In this document: positions 51,687-60,127 of the stretch, one piece after another
Position numbering within the stretch: position 1 is the first letter of the stretch
How the letters are laid out: each line of letters starts with the position of its first letter
DNA from: DATFFO01 sp963772815
Lineage (GTDB): Bacteria > Actinomycetota > Acidimicrobiia > Spongiisociales > ZC4RG35
DNA: 64,000 nt
Direction: 5' to 3'
Assembly: GCA_963772815.1 (NCBI GenBank)
Contig: CAVYYV010000003.1
Span: 1-64,000, forward strand
The notes under the pieces: generated by a model
What the model was told of the DNA's origin: nothing
Seen by the model: the letters and a program-made list of their open reading frames with translations, nothing else
Database searches by the model: none
Made by a program: the position numbers and the translations under genes

Positions 51687-52874
51687 CTAACCGGCAGGCA
51701 GGTCGAACCTGACACGTCCGCCGGGGCCCTCCCCCAGCTCGATCCTTCCCCGGGACAGCTCGGTCAACTCCTTGGCGATGGCCAGACCCAGGCCGGACCC
51801 TCCTTCCTGGCGGGAACGGGCGTCATCCGGCCGGGCGAACCGCTCGAAGGCGTGCTCTCGAAAGGAGGGAGGGAATCCCGGCCCCTGATCGACCACATCG
51901 ACTATTCCCCCAGCGTCGGACCGTTCCACGGTCACCATCACAGTTCCCTCCTCGGGGCTGTGTCTCACCGCATTGTCGACCAGGTTGCGCAGGATCCGAC
52001 CCACCGCAGCCGGATCGGCCAGAACAGTGACGGGCCCGTCGCTGGAGACGACCAGACGCACCCGGCGAGACTCGGCGGCCGGACTCATCGCCTCCACCGC
52101 CTCGTCGGCCAGCTCTGCAAGGTCCATCTGGACCGGCTCGACGCGATGGCGACCGGCATCGATCTGGGACAGCAGGAACAGGTCGTCGACCAGGCGCCGG
52201 AGATGGTCGATGTCGGCCGCCATCCCGCGTAGATACCGGGCCGGTTCCACCGCTACCCCATCCTGAAGCGCCTCGACCGCGGCCTGCAGCGACGCCAGCG
52301 GTGTACGGAGATCGTGACCTACCGAAGCTATCAGCGTGCGGCGCTCTTGTATGGCACTTTCCCTGTCCCGCTCCGACTCTGCCAGCCGGCCCGCCATGGC
52401 ATCGAACGCCGCCGCCGCCGTGCCCAGCTCATCACGGCGACTGATGCCGGTAGTGATCGACAGATCACCCTCGCCCACCCGACGGGCCGTCTCGGCCAAC
52501 CGGTCCAGGTCGGAGGTCAGCGGCCCGGCCACCGCCACCGCCAGGACCCCGCCCAAGCCCACGCCCAGGAGAAGTGCCACAAGTGCCACCGTCAGGTCGT
52601 GCTGCTCGATGAACATGGTCAATGCGGCACCGGCCACCACTCCTCCGGCCACGACCACTGCCGCCACGGCCACGATCCTCAGACTGGTGAGCAGCGATCT
52701 CAGGCGTGGGGCCCAACGCAGGGTGGCGATCGCCACCAGGCTCGTGACCAGTGCCATGGCCCCGAAGACCGCATACAGGACCACCCGATCGGAAGCAGTC
52801 AGGTCCATGGTGAGCTCGGCGATCACCACACCTGCGGCCACGACAGCCAGTACCGACCACATCAAGGTCCTCAC
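51687..52874 (-). CDS. Two-component sensor histidine kinase
   Basis: This 395-residue membrane kinase has four N-terminal helices (about 1-125) and a HAMP domain (GPLTSDLDRLAETARRVGEGDLSI). HisKA contains the phospho-His in LIASVGHDLRTPLASLQ. HATPase_c shows the N box ILRNLVDNAVRHSP, G1 DVVDQGPGFP and G2 GSGLGLAIAKEL. GTG 52874 overlaps the response-regulator stop (GTGA) and is preferred to upstream starts. No extracytoplasmic sensor domain of size is present, so it probably senses the membrane or a partner. Confidence 0.93.
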   Translation of the reverse strand: MRTLMWSVLAVVAAGVVIAELTMDLTASDRVVLYAVFGAMALVTSLVAIATLRWAPRLRSLLTSLRIVAVAAVVVAGGVVAGAALTMFIEQHDLTVALVALLLGVGLGGVLAVAVAGPLTSDLDRLAETARRVGEGDLSITTGISRRDELGTAAAAFDAMAGRLAESERDRESAIQERRTLIASVGHDLRTPLASLQAAVEALQDGVAVEPARYLRGMAADIDHLRRLVDDLFLLSQIDAGRHRVEPVQMDLAELADEAVEAMSPAAESRRVRLVVSSDGPVTVLADPAAVGRILRNLVDNAVRHSPEEGTVMVTVERSDAGGIVDVVDQGPGFPPSFREHAFERFARPDDARSRQEGGSGLGLAIAKELTELSRGRIELGEGPGGRVRFDLPAG

Positions 52875-53554
52875 GGTTCGAACCTGTACCCGATGCCCCA
52901 AACGGTGGTCAACCAGCGGGGCTGTTGAGGGTCCTTCTCCAGCTTCTGGCGTATCCGCCTCACGTGGACCGTGACGGTGGCAGGGTCCTGCCATTCGGGC
53001 GACGAGTCCCACACGTGGTCGAGAAGTTCCGCTCGGGAAAACACTTGACGGGGTGAGGAGGCCAAGAAGGCCAACAGATCGAACTCTTTGGCGGTCAGCT
53101 CGACGGTGACGCCGTCGAGAGTGACTTCCCGCGCGGCAGGGTCGATCCGGAGTGGACCGTGGCTAATCGCAGCCCCGGGTGTCGCAGGCTGAACCCGACG
53201 CAATACCGAGCGGACGCGGGCCACCAGCTCCCGGGGAGAGAAGGGTTTGACCACGTAGTCGTCCGCCCCCAACTCCAGACCCAGCACCCGATCACCCTCA
53301 TCGGCCCGGGCCGTGAGGAGGATCACCGCCACCTCATCGCCCCGCCGGCGAACCTCCGACAACAAATCCAGGCCCGAAGCCCCCGGGAACATGATGTCGA
53401 GAATGACCAGATCGGGGCGATAGTCGCTCAGCAGCCGCCGGGCCAACCCGGCGTCGGCCGCCTCCTGCACCTCGAAGCCGTCCCTCTTCAGGTACTCGGC
53501 CACCACCTCGCGCACCCTCGGCTCGTCGTCCACCACCAGAACCCGGCGACTCAT
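52871..53554 (-). CDS. OmpR/PhoB-family response regulator
   Basis: This 227-residue DNA-binding regulator has a receiver domain with VVDDEP, the phospho-Asp in DLVILDIMFPGASG, the Thr in LLTARADE and the Lys in YVVKPFSPRELVARV. A C-terminal winged helix follows (LTAKEFDLLAFLASSPRQVFSRAELLDHVW, TVTVHVRRIRQKLE, WGIGYRF). ATG 53554 is fixed by an upstream TTGACA-17-GACCGT promoter ending 6 nt before it. It pairs with the kinase downstream. Confidence 0.95.
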   Translation of the reverse strand: MSRRVLVVDDEPRVREVVAEYLKRDGFEVQEAADAGLARRLLSDYRPDLVILDIMFPGASGLDLLSEVRRRGDEVAVILLTARADEGDRVLGLELGADDYVVKPFSPRELVARVRSVLRRVQPATPGAAISHGPLRIDPAAREVTLDGVTVELTAKEFDLLAFLASSPRQVFSRAELLDHVWDSSPEWQDPATVTVHVRRIRQKLEKDPQQPRWLTTVWGIGYRFEP

Positions 53555-53560
53555 GGCCTC

Positions 53561-53589
53561 ACGGTCCACCGGCGCCGAACACTTGTCAA
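53561..53589 (-). promoter_or_regulatory. Promoter of the two-component operon
   Basis: On the minus strand TTGACA (53584-53589) and GACCGT (53561-53566) are exactly 17 nt apart. The ATG at 53554 follows 6 nt after the -10 box, giving a leaderless mRNA. It is divergent from ccmA. Confidence 0.65.
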
Positions 53590-53663
53590 GGCCGCCACCG
53601 CCGGCGCGGCCCGGCCACCGCTCCGACTTGCCATGCCCGGCGTGGTCCTGAACACTCCAGGCG

Positions 53664-54296
53664 ATGCTCATAGCCGAGCTTTCGAAGCTGAGCCTGACCG
53701 TCGAGCGCGTCCCGATCCTGGCTGAGATAGACCTGGTCGTGAAAGCGGGCGAGACGGTCGGGATCGCCGGGCCCAATGGCGCCGGCAAGACGACATTGCT
53801 GCTTGTGCTCGCAACTCTCACCTCGCCCTCCGGCGGCGACGGCTCAGTGCTCGGGGCCCGCCTGGGCTCGGATGAAGTGGCCACGGTCCGGCCCAGGATC
53901 GGCTGGTCGGGCCATGAGCCCGCCGTGTACGACGATCTCACCTTGGCCGAAAATCTGCATCACATCGCCCGGCTGTCGGGGATAGAGCCGTCCCGGGCCG
54001 ACCGAGCTCTCACCCAGGTGGGCCTGGCGGGGGCCGCGCGCCGTCGCGCCTCCGCGTGCTCGAACGGGATGCGCAGACGAGCCGACCTAGCCCGCCTCCT
54101 CATGACCGCCCATGCTCTGGTGCTGCTCGACGAGGCTCATGCCGGGCTCGACGCGGGAGCCGCGGTGATAGTGGACGAGATCTGTCGCCGGACCGTGGCC
54201 TCAGAAGGCGCCGTGGTGATGGTGTCACACGACGCCACCGCCCTGTCCGGACGCGTCGACCGCGTGCTGGCACTGGAGGAAGGGCACCTGCGCTGA
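53664..54296 (+). CDS. ccmA: Cytochrome c biogenesis ATP-binding protein CcmA
   Basis: This 210-residue ABC ATPase energises release of haem-loaded CcmE from CcmCD. Walker A is GPNGAGKTT, the Q-loop region is WSGHEPAVYDDLTLAEN, a degenerate signature CSNGMRRRADLARLL replaces LSGGQ, Walker B is ALVLLDEAHAGLD and the switch His is in VSHDA. The changed signature is usual for CcmA-like proteins. It is the first gene of a compact ccm operon and its stop overlaps the ccmB start by one base. Confidence 0.88.
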   Translation: MLIAELSKLSLTVERVPILAEIDLVVKAGETVGIAGPNGAGKTTLLLVLATLTSPSGGDGSVLGARLGSDEVATVRPRIGWSGHEPAVYDDLTLAENLHHIARLSGIEPSRADRALTQVGLAGAARRRASACSNGMRRRADLARLLMTAHALVLLDEAHAGLDAGAAVIVDEICRRTVASEGAVVMVSHDATALSGRVDRVLALEEGHLR

Positions 54297-54967
54297 TGAC
54301 CTTCTGGCGACAGGCATTCGAATTCGCCCGCCGCGATCTCATCGCCGAAAAGCGAGCAGGAGAGGTCCTGGCGATCGTGATTCCCTTCGGTGCGGTTGCT
54401 CTGATGACTCTCCCCTTTGCCCTCAGCATCGACGCCGCCATCATCTCCCGGGTGGGACCTGCCATGTTCTGGGTGGTGACGCTCCTCTTCGCGATGCAGA
54501 TCGCCCTGCGCCACTCGGCCGCCGATGGGCCCCATCAGCGGCGGGTGATCTCGCTCCTCGGCGTCGACCCCCTGGCCAGGCTGACCGGCCGGGGACTGGC
54601 AGCGCTTGCCCTGATTCTCGCCTTCATGGCCGTTCTCTTCCCCCTGATGGTTTTCCTGTACAGCCCCGACCTCCCGTCGTCTTGGCCCCTCGCTCTGATC
54701 CCGGCGGCATTGGCAGGCCTGGGGCTAGCCGAGATCGGGACGCTGGCCGCCGAGGTCACGGCCGGGCTCCGAGTACGGTCCACTCTCGCCCCGCTCATCG
54801 TGGCACCCCTGGCGATACCACTCCTCGTCGCCGGCTCCCAGGCTCTGGAGTCGTTGGCTCGCGGCGACGGTATCCTTCCCTGGGTGTTGCTGGTGACCGC
54901 CACAGACCTGGCGCTGGCCGTTACGGCGGCGCTGATCGCCAGACCATTGGAAGACGCAGCCCGATGA
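54296..54967 (+). CDS. ccmB: Haem exporter membrane protein CcmB
   Basis: This 223-residue protein with six hydrophobic helices belongs to the CcmB family: FEFARRDLIAEKRAGEVLAIVIPFGAVALMTLPFAL near the N-terminus and AALAGLGLAEIGTLAAEV in the middle. With CcmA it forms the ABC part of System I maturation. The ATG overlaps the ccmA stop, and its stop overlaps ccmC (ATGA). Confidence 0.87.
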   Translation: MTFWRQAFEFARRDLIAEKRAGEVLAIVIPFGAVALMTLPFALSIDAAIISRVGPAMFWVVTLLFAMQIALRHSAADGPHQRRVISLLGVDPLARLTGRGLAALALILAFMAVLFPLMVFLYSPDLPSSWPLALIPAALAGLGLAEIGTLAAEVTAGLRVRSTLAPLIVAPLAIPLLVAGSQALESLARGDGILPWVLLVTATDLALAVTAALIARPLEDAAR

Positions 54968-55686
54968 AACGCTCCACGACCGGGATCACGGCCTTGCTGG
55001 GTCTGACCGTCATCGCCCTGGCGGTCGGCCTCTACATGGCCCTGACCGCGCCACTGGACTCCTTTCAGGGGATCTACTCGCGCATCATGCACATCCATGT
55101 CCCCTCGGCGTGGCTGGCCTTTCTCGCCTTTGGCGTCACAGCCGCGGCCTCGATCGCCTGGCGGATCCGCAAGACCCGGCGCTGGGACCACATCGCCGCC
55201 TCCTCGGCTGAGCTCGGGGTTCTGTTCACGGGCCTGGCGCTGATCACCGGCTCACTGTGGGGAGGGGCCGTGTGGGGAACCTACTGGGATTGGGGCGACG
55301 CCCGGATGGCGACCACCGCCCTAATGTTCTTCGTCTACGTCGCCTATCTGGCGCTGCGCCGCGCCAGCCCCGACGCCGACACCGCCGCGGCCCGGTCCTC
55401 TCTGCTCGGCATCATCGCCGTTGTCCAGGTCCCGCTGGTTTACTTCTCGGTGAACCTGGTCCGCAGCCTGCACCAGACGCAATCGATTCGGCCCGACGGG
55501 GTGACCATGCCCGGGGGCATGCTGGTGGCCATGCTGTCCAACCTGGCGGCCTTCACCATCCTCTACATGACGCTGATGGTGCTCCGAACTGCGGCGATGC
55601 GCCGGGCGGAGCTGGCCGCCACTCCCCTCCCGGTGGCCGGGCGAGCGGTGGTCCCGCCCTCGTTCGATGGAGTTCCCGATGCCTGA
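54964..55686 (+). CDS. ccmC: Haem handling protein CcmC
   Basis: This 240-residue, six-helix membrane protein presents haem to CcmE. It has the WWD-like haem-binding motif LWGGAVWGTYWDWGDARM and the flanking histidines in IMHIHVPSAW and VRSLHQTQS. AYLALRRA lies between the helices. It is translationally coupled to ccmB upstream and overlaps the short ccmD frame downstream by 8 nt. Confidence 0.92.
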   Translation: MKRSTTGITALLGLTVIALAVGLYMALTAPLDSFQGIYSRIMHIHVPSAWLAFLAFGVTAAASIAWRIRKTRRWDHIAASSAELGVLFTGLALITGSLWGGAVWGTYWDWGDARMATTALMFFVYVAYLALRRASPDADTAAARSSLLGIIAVVQVPLVYFSVNLVRSLHQTQSIRPDGVTMPGGMLVAMLSNLAAFTILYMTLMVLRTAAMRRAELAATPLPVAGRAVVPPSFDGVPDA

Positions 55687-55792
55687 CACGCTGGTCGTCG
55701 CGTCCTACCTGGTCACCTACGGCACCATCGCTGCCTACGCAGGATGGCTGTACTTCCGCTGGCGCTCCAGCGGCGATCAGGAAGGCGGCTGA
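55679..55792 (+). CDS. ccmD: CcmD-like small membrane protein
   Basis: This 37-residue protein has one helix (LVVASYLVTYGTIAAYAGWLYFRW) followed by a polar tail (RSSGDQEGG). Size, topology (one helix, then Arg/Trp) and position between ccmC and ccmE match CcmD, which stabilises the CcmC-CcmE complex. Sequence identity in this family is too low to be proof. It overlaps ccmC and ends 4 nt before ccmE. Confidence 0.75.
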   Translation: MPDTLVVASYLVTYGTIAAYAGWLYFRWRSSGDQEGG

Positions 55793-55796
55793 GTCG

Positions 55797-56201
55797 ATGG
55801 GACACCGCCGCTTCGTTCTCATCGGGGCCGTGGGGGTGGTGGCTCTGGTGGCGGTGCTGGTGGTCACCAACCTCTCCTCTGGGCTGACCTACTACTTCTA
55901 CCCATCGGAGGCCGCCGCCCAACGAGCGAATTTCCCCGACGGAAGGCGCTTCCGTCTCGCCGGCACGGTCGAGGACGGGTCGATCGTCGAGGACGGCCGC
56001 GTGACCACCTTCGTGGTGGGCGACGGCAGCACCGAGATCCCGGTCGAGTTGCACGGCCGGGTCCCTCCCCTGTTCCAGGGCGGTGTGCCGGTCCTGGTCG
56101 AGGGTGCCTGGCAGGGCGACCGGTTCCTCGCCGACCAGGCGGTCGTCCGCCACGACGAGAATTACCAGACGCCGACCTCCGGGGGCGGGTTCTCCTCGTG
56201 A
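55797..56201 (+). CDS. ccmE: Haem chaperone CcmE
   Basis: This 134-residue protein is anchored by one N-terminal helix (FVLIGAVGVVALVAVLVVTN) and carries the CcmE OB-fold domain outside (FRLAGTVEDGSIV, VPVLVEGAWQGDRFLADQ). The haem-attaching His and the conserved Tyr are in VRHDENYQTP, so this is the classical HxxxY type rather than the Cys variant. The Ser/Gly tail is short. Confidence 0.93.
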   Translation: MGHRRFVLIGAVGVVALVAVLVVTNLSSGLTYYFYPSEAAAQRANFPDGRRFRLAGTVEDGSIVEDGRVTTFVVGDGSTEIPVELHGRVPPLFQGGVPVLVEGAWQGDRFLADQAVVRHDENYQTPTSGGGFSS

Positions 56202-56217
56202 CGGGCGGAACCAGCTG

Positions 56218-58260
56218 ATGCTGGCCCTGGCCGGCCTGGCCGGAATCGCCATCGCTCTGGGCGGCTCGATATGGCTGGCGGTGGCCGGCGCCCAGAAGGC
56301 GGCCGAGTTGAAACGCGACGGGACCGCCACCCGGGACCTTCGGCCCCCGGCCTTGCTGGTGCTGATCGGGGCGGTGCTGTCGATGGCGGTGTTGGAGTTG
56401 GCGCTGATCTTCGACGACTTCAGCCTCTCATACGTGGCGGGGAACCACGCCCGTGCCACCCCGTTCCCCTTCAACATCGCCTCGGCCTGGGCAGCCCTGG
56501 AGGGATCCATCGTCCTGTGGGGCCTTCTCCTGGCCGTCTTCACCTGGCTGGTGTGGCGCGACCATCGCTCTAGAGCTGACGCCCTCTCCGCCGGTGCCTG
56601 CGCGGTGATGGGCCTGGTGGGGGTGTTCTTCTTCGGACTGATGCTGACCGTGGCTGACCCGTTCCGGGTCTGCATCGAGGCCGACGCCGCCCGCTGCCTC
56701 GCGTCCAGCCCCTGGCCGTGGGTGGCGGCGCAGGCCCCGGCCGACGGTCTCGGCCCCAACCCGCTCCTGCAAAACCACATCCTGATGGCGATACACCCGC
56801 CCATCCTCTACACGGGGTACGTGGGCCTCACCACGCCCTTCGCCTATGCCATCTCCGCCCTGGCCCTGGGCCAGCCCGGGCCCGAGTGGCTGCTCCGCAC
56901 CAGGCGCTGGACGATGGTGGCGTGGAGCTTCCTGACCCTGGGCATCCTGTTCGGGGGTTGGTGGGCCTACTCGGTCCTCTCCTGGGGCGGGTACTGGGCC
57001 TGGGATCCGGTCGAGAACGCCTCACTGATGCCGTGGCTGGTAGCCACGGCGTTCATCCATTCCTCACTGGTACAGCAGAGGCGGGGGATGCTCCAGGCCT
57101 GGAACTTCGTGTTGGTCATCTCCGCCTTCAGCCTCACCATCCTGGGAACGTTCCTGACCCGCTCCGGGACGATCCAGTCGGTTCACTCATTCACACAGTC
57201 GGCCATCGGGCCCGTGCTTCTGGCCTTCCTGGTGGTGGTGCTGGCCGGCTCCTTCGCCCTCTTCGCCACCCGATCCCACATGGTCTCCTCCGCTCCCCGA
57301 CTCGACTCCTTCTCGTCCCGGGAGGGAAGCTTCCTGGCCAACAACCTGTTTCTCACCGTCTTTGCGTTGGTGGTGTTGGTGGGAACGGTCTATCCGCTGG
57401 TGCTGGAGGCGTTCACCGGGACCCAGGTGGGCGTGGGCAAGCCGTTCTACAACTCCCTGGCGGTCCCCCTCTCCTTCGCCCTGCTGCTGATGATGGGCCT
57501 GGGCCCCGTCACACCCTGGCGCTATGCCTCCCCCCGCCTGGTCTGGTCCAGGATCCGGGGTCCTCTCCAGGTGGCACTGGCGGCCGGCGTCATCACCGCG
57601 CTGATAGCCAGCCGCATCGGGTGGGTCGTCCTGGCGGTCGTGGCGTCCACCTTCGTGATCGGGGTCATCGTGCGCCATCTGCTCGAACAGGCCGGACGGC
57701 GCACCCGCGCCACCCGACGTCCGATCCTGGCCGAGGTGGTTCATGTGCTGAGAGCAGACCAGGGATTCTGGTCCGGTCAGCTCTCCCACGTCGGCGTGGC
57801 CCTCGTCGCGCTCGGGTTGGCCTTCTCGGCCAACCTGGCCCTGCACACCACCGCCGACATGTCCCCCGGGGACAGCTTCGACTTCGCCGGCTACCAGATC
57901 ACCTACCGCTCCCCGTTCCAGCGCACCGAGCCATCCAAGACCGTGGTGGGCGCCAACGTCGTGGTGGAACGCGATGGACGCGTGGTCTCGGAGCTGCAAC
58001 CAAGGGCCAACTACTTCGGATCCGACAGCGCCGGAATCACAACCCCGGCCATCCTGTCTCGCTCGGGCGGCGACCTCTACCTGACCCTGCTAAACATCGA
58101 CGGCAACGGCATACGGCTCGAAGCCGACACATCGCCACTGATATGGATGCTGTGGCTGGGCGGGCTGGTGACTGCCGCGGGCGGCTTCTGGGCCGTGTTG
58201 ATCAGACGACGAGCACCGGCCCGGTCCAGCCCCGCGACCTCGGACAGGTCCCATGTCTGA
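56218..58260 (+). CDS. ccmF: Cytochrome c haem lyase subunit CcmF
   Basis: This 680-residue polytopic protein of about 14 helices attaches haem to apocytochrome c together with CcmH. The WWD haem motif is WGGYWAWDPVENASLMPWL, followed by FIHSSLVQQRRG. FSLTILGTFLTRSG and SVHSFTQSAIGP contain the conserved histidines. A periplasmic loop near the C-terminus (FAGYQITYRSPFQRTEPSKT) precedes the last helix. ATG 56218 is the first start compatible with the conserved N-terminal helix. Its stop overlaps the next gene by 8 nt. Confidence 0.94.
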   Translation: MLALAGLAGIAIALGGSIWLAVAGAQKAAELKRDGTATRDLRPPALLVLIGAVLSMAVLELALIFDDFSLSYVAGNHARATPFPFNIASAWAALEGSIVLWGLLLAVFTWLVWRDHRSRADALSAGACAVMGLVGVFFFGLMLTVADPFRVCIEADAARCLASSPWPWVAAQAPADGLGPNPLLQNHILMAIHPPILYTGYVGLTTPFAYAISALALGQPGPEWLLRTRRWTMVAWSFLTLGILFGGWWAYSVLSWGGYWAWDPVENASLMPWLVATAFIHSSLVQQRRGMLQAWNFVLVISAFSLTILGTFLTRSGTIQSVHSFTQSAIGPVLLAFLVVVLAGSFALFATRSHMVSSAPRLDSFSSREGSFLANNLFLTVFALVVLVGTVYPLVLEAFTGTQVGVGKPFYNSLAVPLSFALLLMMGLGPVTPWRYASPRLVWSRIRGPLQVALAAGVITALIASRIGWVVLAVVASTFVIGVIVRHLLEQAGRRTRATRRPILAEVVHVLRADQGFWSGQLSHVGVALVALGLAFSANLALHTTADMSPGDSFDFAGYQITYRSPFQRTEPSKTVVGANVVVERDGRVVSELQPRANYFGSDSAGITTPAILSRSGGDLYLTLLNIDGNGIRLEADTSPLIWMLWLGGLVTAAGGFWAVLIRRRAPARSSPATSDRSHV

Positions 58261-59467
58261 GACGACCGTAGCCGACCGTCCGCTACTGGCCCGGGCCCTC
58301 CACGAGATCCCGTGGGCTGTGATCTCCTCACTGCTTCTGGCGGTCGCTCTGGTGTTCCTGATCGTTGGAGGGCCGCGATCCCAGGACCTGGTCTCCGAGT
58401 TGGGCAGCCAGATCCGCTGCCCCGTCTGCCAGGGAGTGCCGATCGCAGAGTCGAACTCCCAGATGGCGTCCGACATGATGAAGATCCTCCGTCAAGAGGT
58501 GGATTCCGGCGCCACACGCCAGGAGGCAATCGATGCGGTGATCGGGTCCTATCCGGGCTCGATCCTGCTCGACCCGCCGCTCTCGGCTTCGTCGGTGGCG
58601 CTGTGGCTGATCCCCGCCATGGCCCTGGCGGCCGGAGTCGGCCTCGCCCTCACCATCCGCCGTGGCCGGCGCGGATCAGGAGCCGATACCGAGAGCGCCG
58701 ACCTCGAGCACCGCCTCGACCAGGTGCAGACCGATCTCGATGAGCTCGCCCAGCAGGTGGCGGCGGGAGAAGTCGAACAGGAGGCGGCCGGCCACTTGCG
58801 GGTGGCATACGAGGCAGAGCTGGCCGAGACCCAGTCGGCCCTGGCCGAGGCCCGCGCCCAGCCCGCCGCGCTCCCCCGCTCCCGGCGAAGGATGGTGGTG
58901 GGCACCGTCCTCCTGGTGCTGTCGCTGGCCGCCATCGTCGTCGCGGCAGGCGCATTCATCGTGGACAGGCCCGGCGCCGACTCGGGAGTGGCAGGCCTGA
59001 AGGGAGACCCCTCCCAATACTCCAACGAGACCCTGGCCGCGGTGATCGCCGCCAACCAGGACAACCCCCTCATCGATGGGATGCGACTCGCCCTGGCCGA
59101 GCGCTACTTCAACCAGGGCGACTACCAGAGCGCCTTCCCCTACTACATGGATGTGGCTTCGAGCGACCAGGCGAGCACCGACCAGGTCGCCACTGCCCTG
59201 ACCCGGCTCGGATGGATGGCCTACGTCGGCAACGGCGAGATCGACACGGCCCTCAACCTGCTGGGCCAAGCCCGGTCGCTGGTTCCCGACGATCCCTTCC
59301 CCCTGTACATGGAGGCTCTGGTCACCTGGTGCGGCAAGGGAGACGCGGCGTCCGCGGCTCCCAACCTGAAGAAGGTTCTCGACTCACCCGACCTCGACCC
59401 CTCGATCAGAGGCCAGATCCAGACCCAATACGAGCAGGCGGCGGCGGGGGCCGACTGCTCACAATGA
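58253..59467 (+). CDS. ccmH: CcmH-CcmI fusion protein
   Basis: This 404-residue protein joins two functions. Residues about 15-130 are CcmH, with one helix and the redox motif IRCPVCQGVPIAESNS that reduces the apocytochrome CxxCH, then a second helix. Residues about 145-200 are coiled-coil-like (LEHRLDQVQTDLDELAQQV). A further helix leads to CcmI/TPR-like repeats (GMRLALAERYFNQGDYQSAFPYY, ALNLLGQARSLVPDDPFPLYM) that hold the apocytochrome. It is coupled to ccmF and is followed 3 nt later by the thioredoxin gene. Confidence 0.9.
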   Translation: MSETTVADRPLLARALHEIPWAVISSLLLAVALVFLIVGGPRSQDLVSELGSQIRCPVCQGVPIAESNSQMASDMMKILRQEVDSGATRQEAIDAVIGSYPGSILLDPPLSASSVALWLIPAMALAAGVGLALTIRRGRRGSGADTESADLEHRLDQVQTDLDELAQQVAAGEVEQEAAGHLRVAYEAELAETQSALAEARAQPAALPRSRRRMVVGTVLLVLSLAAIVVAAGAFIVDRPGADSGVAGLKGDPSQYSNETLAAVIAANQDNPLIDGMRLALAERYFNQGDYQSAFPYYMDVASSDQASTDQVATALTRLGWMAYVGNGEIDTALNLLGQARSLVPDDPFPLYMEALVTWCGKGDAASAAPNLKKVLDSPDLDPSIRGQIQTQYEQAAAGADCSQ

Positions 59468-59470
59468 GCA

Positions 59471-60070
59471 ATGACCCGCGGTAGAGGCATCCGGATCGCG
59501 GCCTGGGGCGTGGTGGGGCTCACCGCAGTCCTGGCGGTGGTCATGGCCAGCCGCTTCGGATCCGACCCCGGACTGGCCGAGTCCCCCCTTCTCGGCCAAC
59601 CCGCTCCCGAGGTGACTCTGGACAGGCTGGTCGGGTCCGGCCAGGTGAGCCTGAGCGATTTCCGGGGCAAGACGGTGGTCGTGAACTTCTTCGCCTCCTG
59701 GTGCCTCGAATGCCGCGCCGAGCACGCAGCCCTGGTAGCGGCGTCGGATTCCTTCGCCGATCAGGACGTCCGGTTCGTGGGCATCGCCTTCGAAGACGAC
59801 CCGTCCGACGCTCGCTCGTTCTTGGAGCAGGCCGGAACCAGCCAGCACACCGACTACCTGGTAGACGCCGACAGCCGGGCTGCCATCTCTTTCGGCGTTT
59901 TCGGTGTCCCGGAGACGTTCTTCATCGATCCCCAGGGCACCGTGGTCGGGCGGATCGTAGGGCCCACCACCGCCCTGGCCCTCGGCTCCAGCATCGACAG
60001 CATCAGCCGGGGCGAGAGCCCCGGGAGTCAGGTACTGGGCAACACCCGGGCTGGCCCAGGGGACAGCTGA
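59471..60070 (+). CDS. ccmG: TlpA/DsbE-type thioredoxin (CcmG)
   Basis: This 199-residue membrane-anchored thioredoxin (helix AAWGVVGLTAVLAVVMA) has the active site FFASWCLECRAEHAAL and the cis-Pro region FGVFGVPETFFIDPQG. GVxGVPETF is typical of CcmG/DsbE, which keep apocytochromes reduced for haem ligation. It is the last gene of the ccm operon, 3 nt after ccmH. The catalytic pair is Cys-Leu-Glu-Cys. Confidence 0.92.
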   Translation: MTRGRGIRIAAWGVVGLTAVLAVVMASRFGSDPGLAESPLLGQPAPEVTLDRLVGSGQVSLSDFRGKTVVVNFFASWCLECRAEHAALVAASDSFADQDVRFVGIAFEDDPSDARSFLEQAGTSQHTDYLVDADSRAAISFGVFGVPETFFIDPQGTVVGRIVGPTTALALGSSIDSISRGESPGSQVLGNTRAGPGDS

Positions 60071-60127
60071 TCTGGCATCATCGGGGGCCCAACAGCCCCG
60101 ATCGCCCGACATGATACCGATCCAGCC

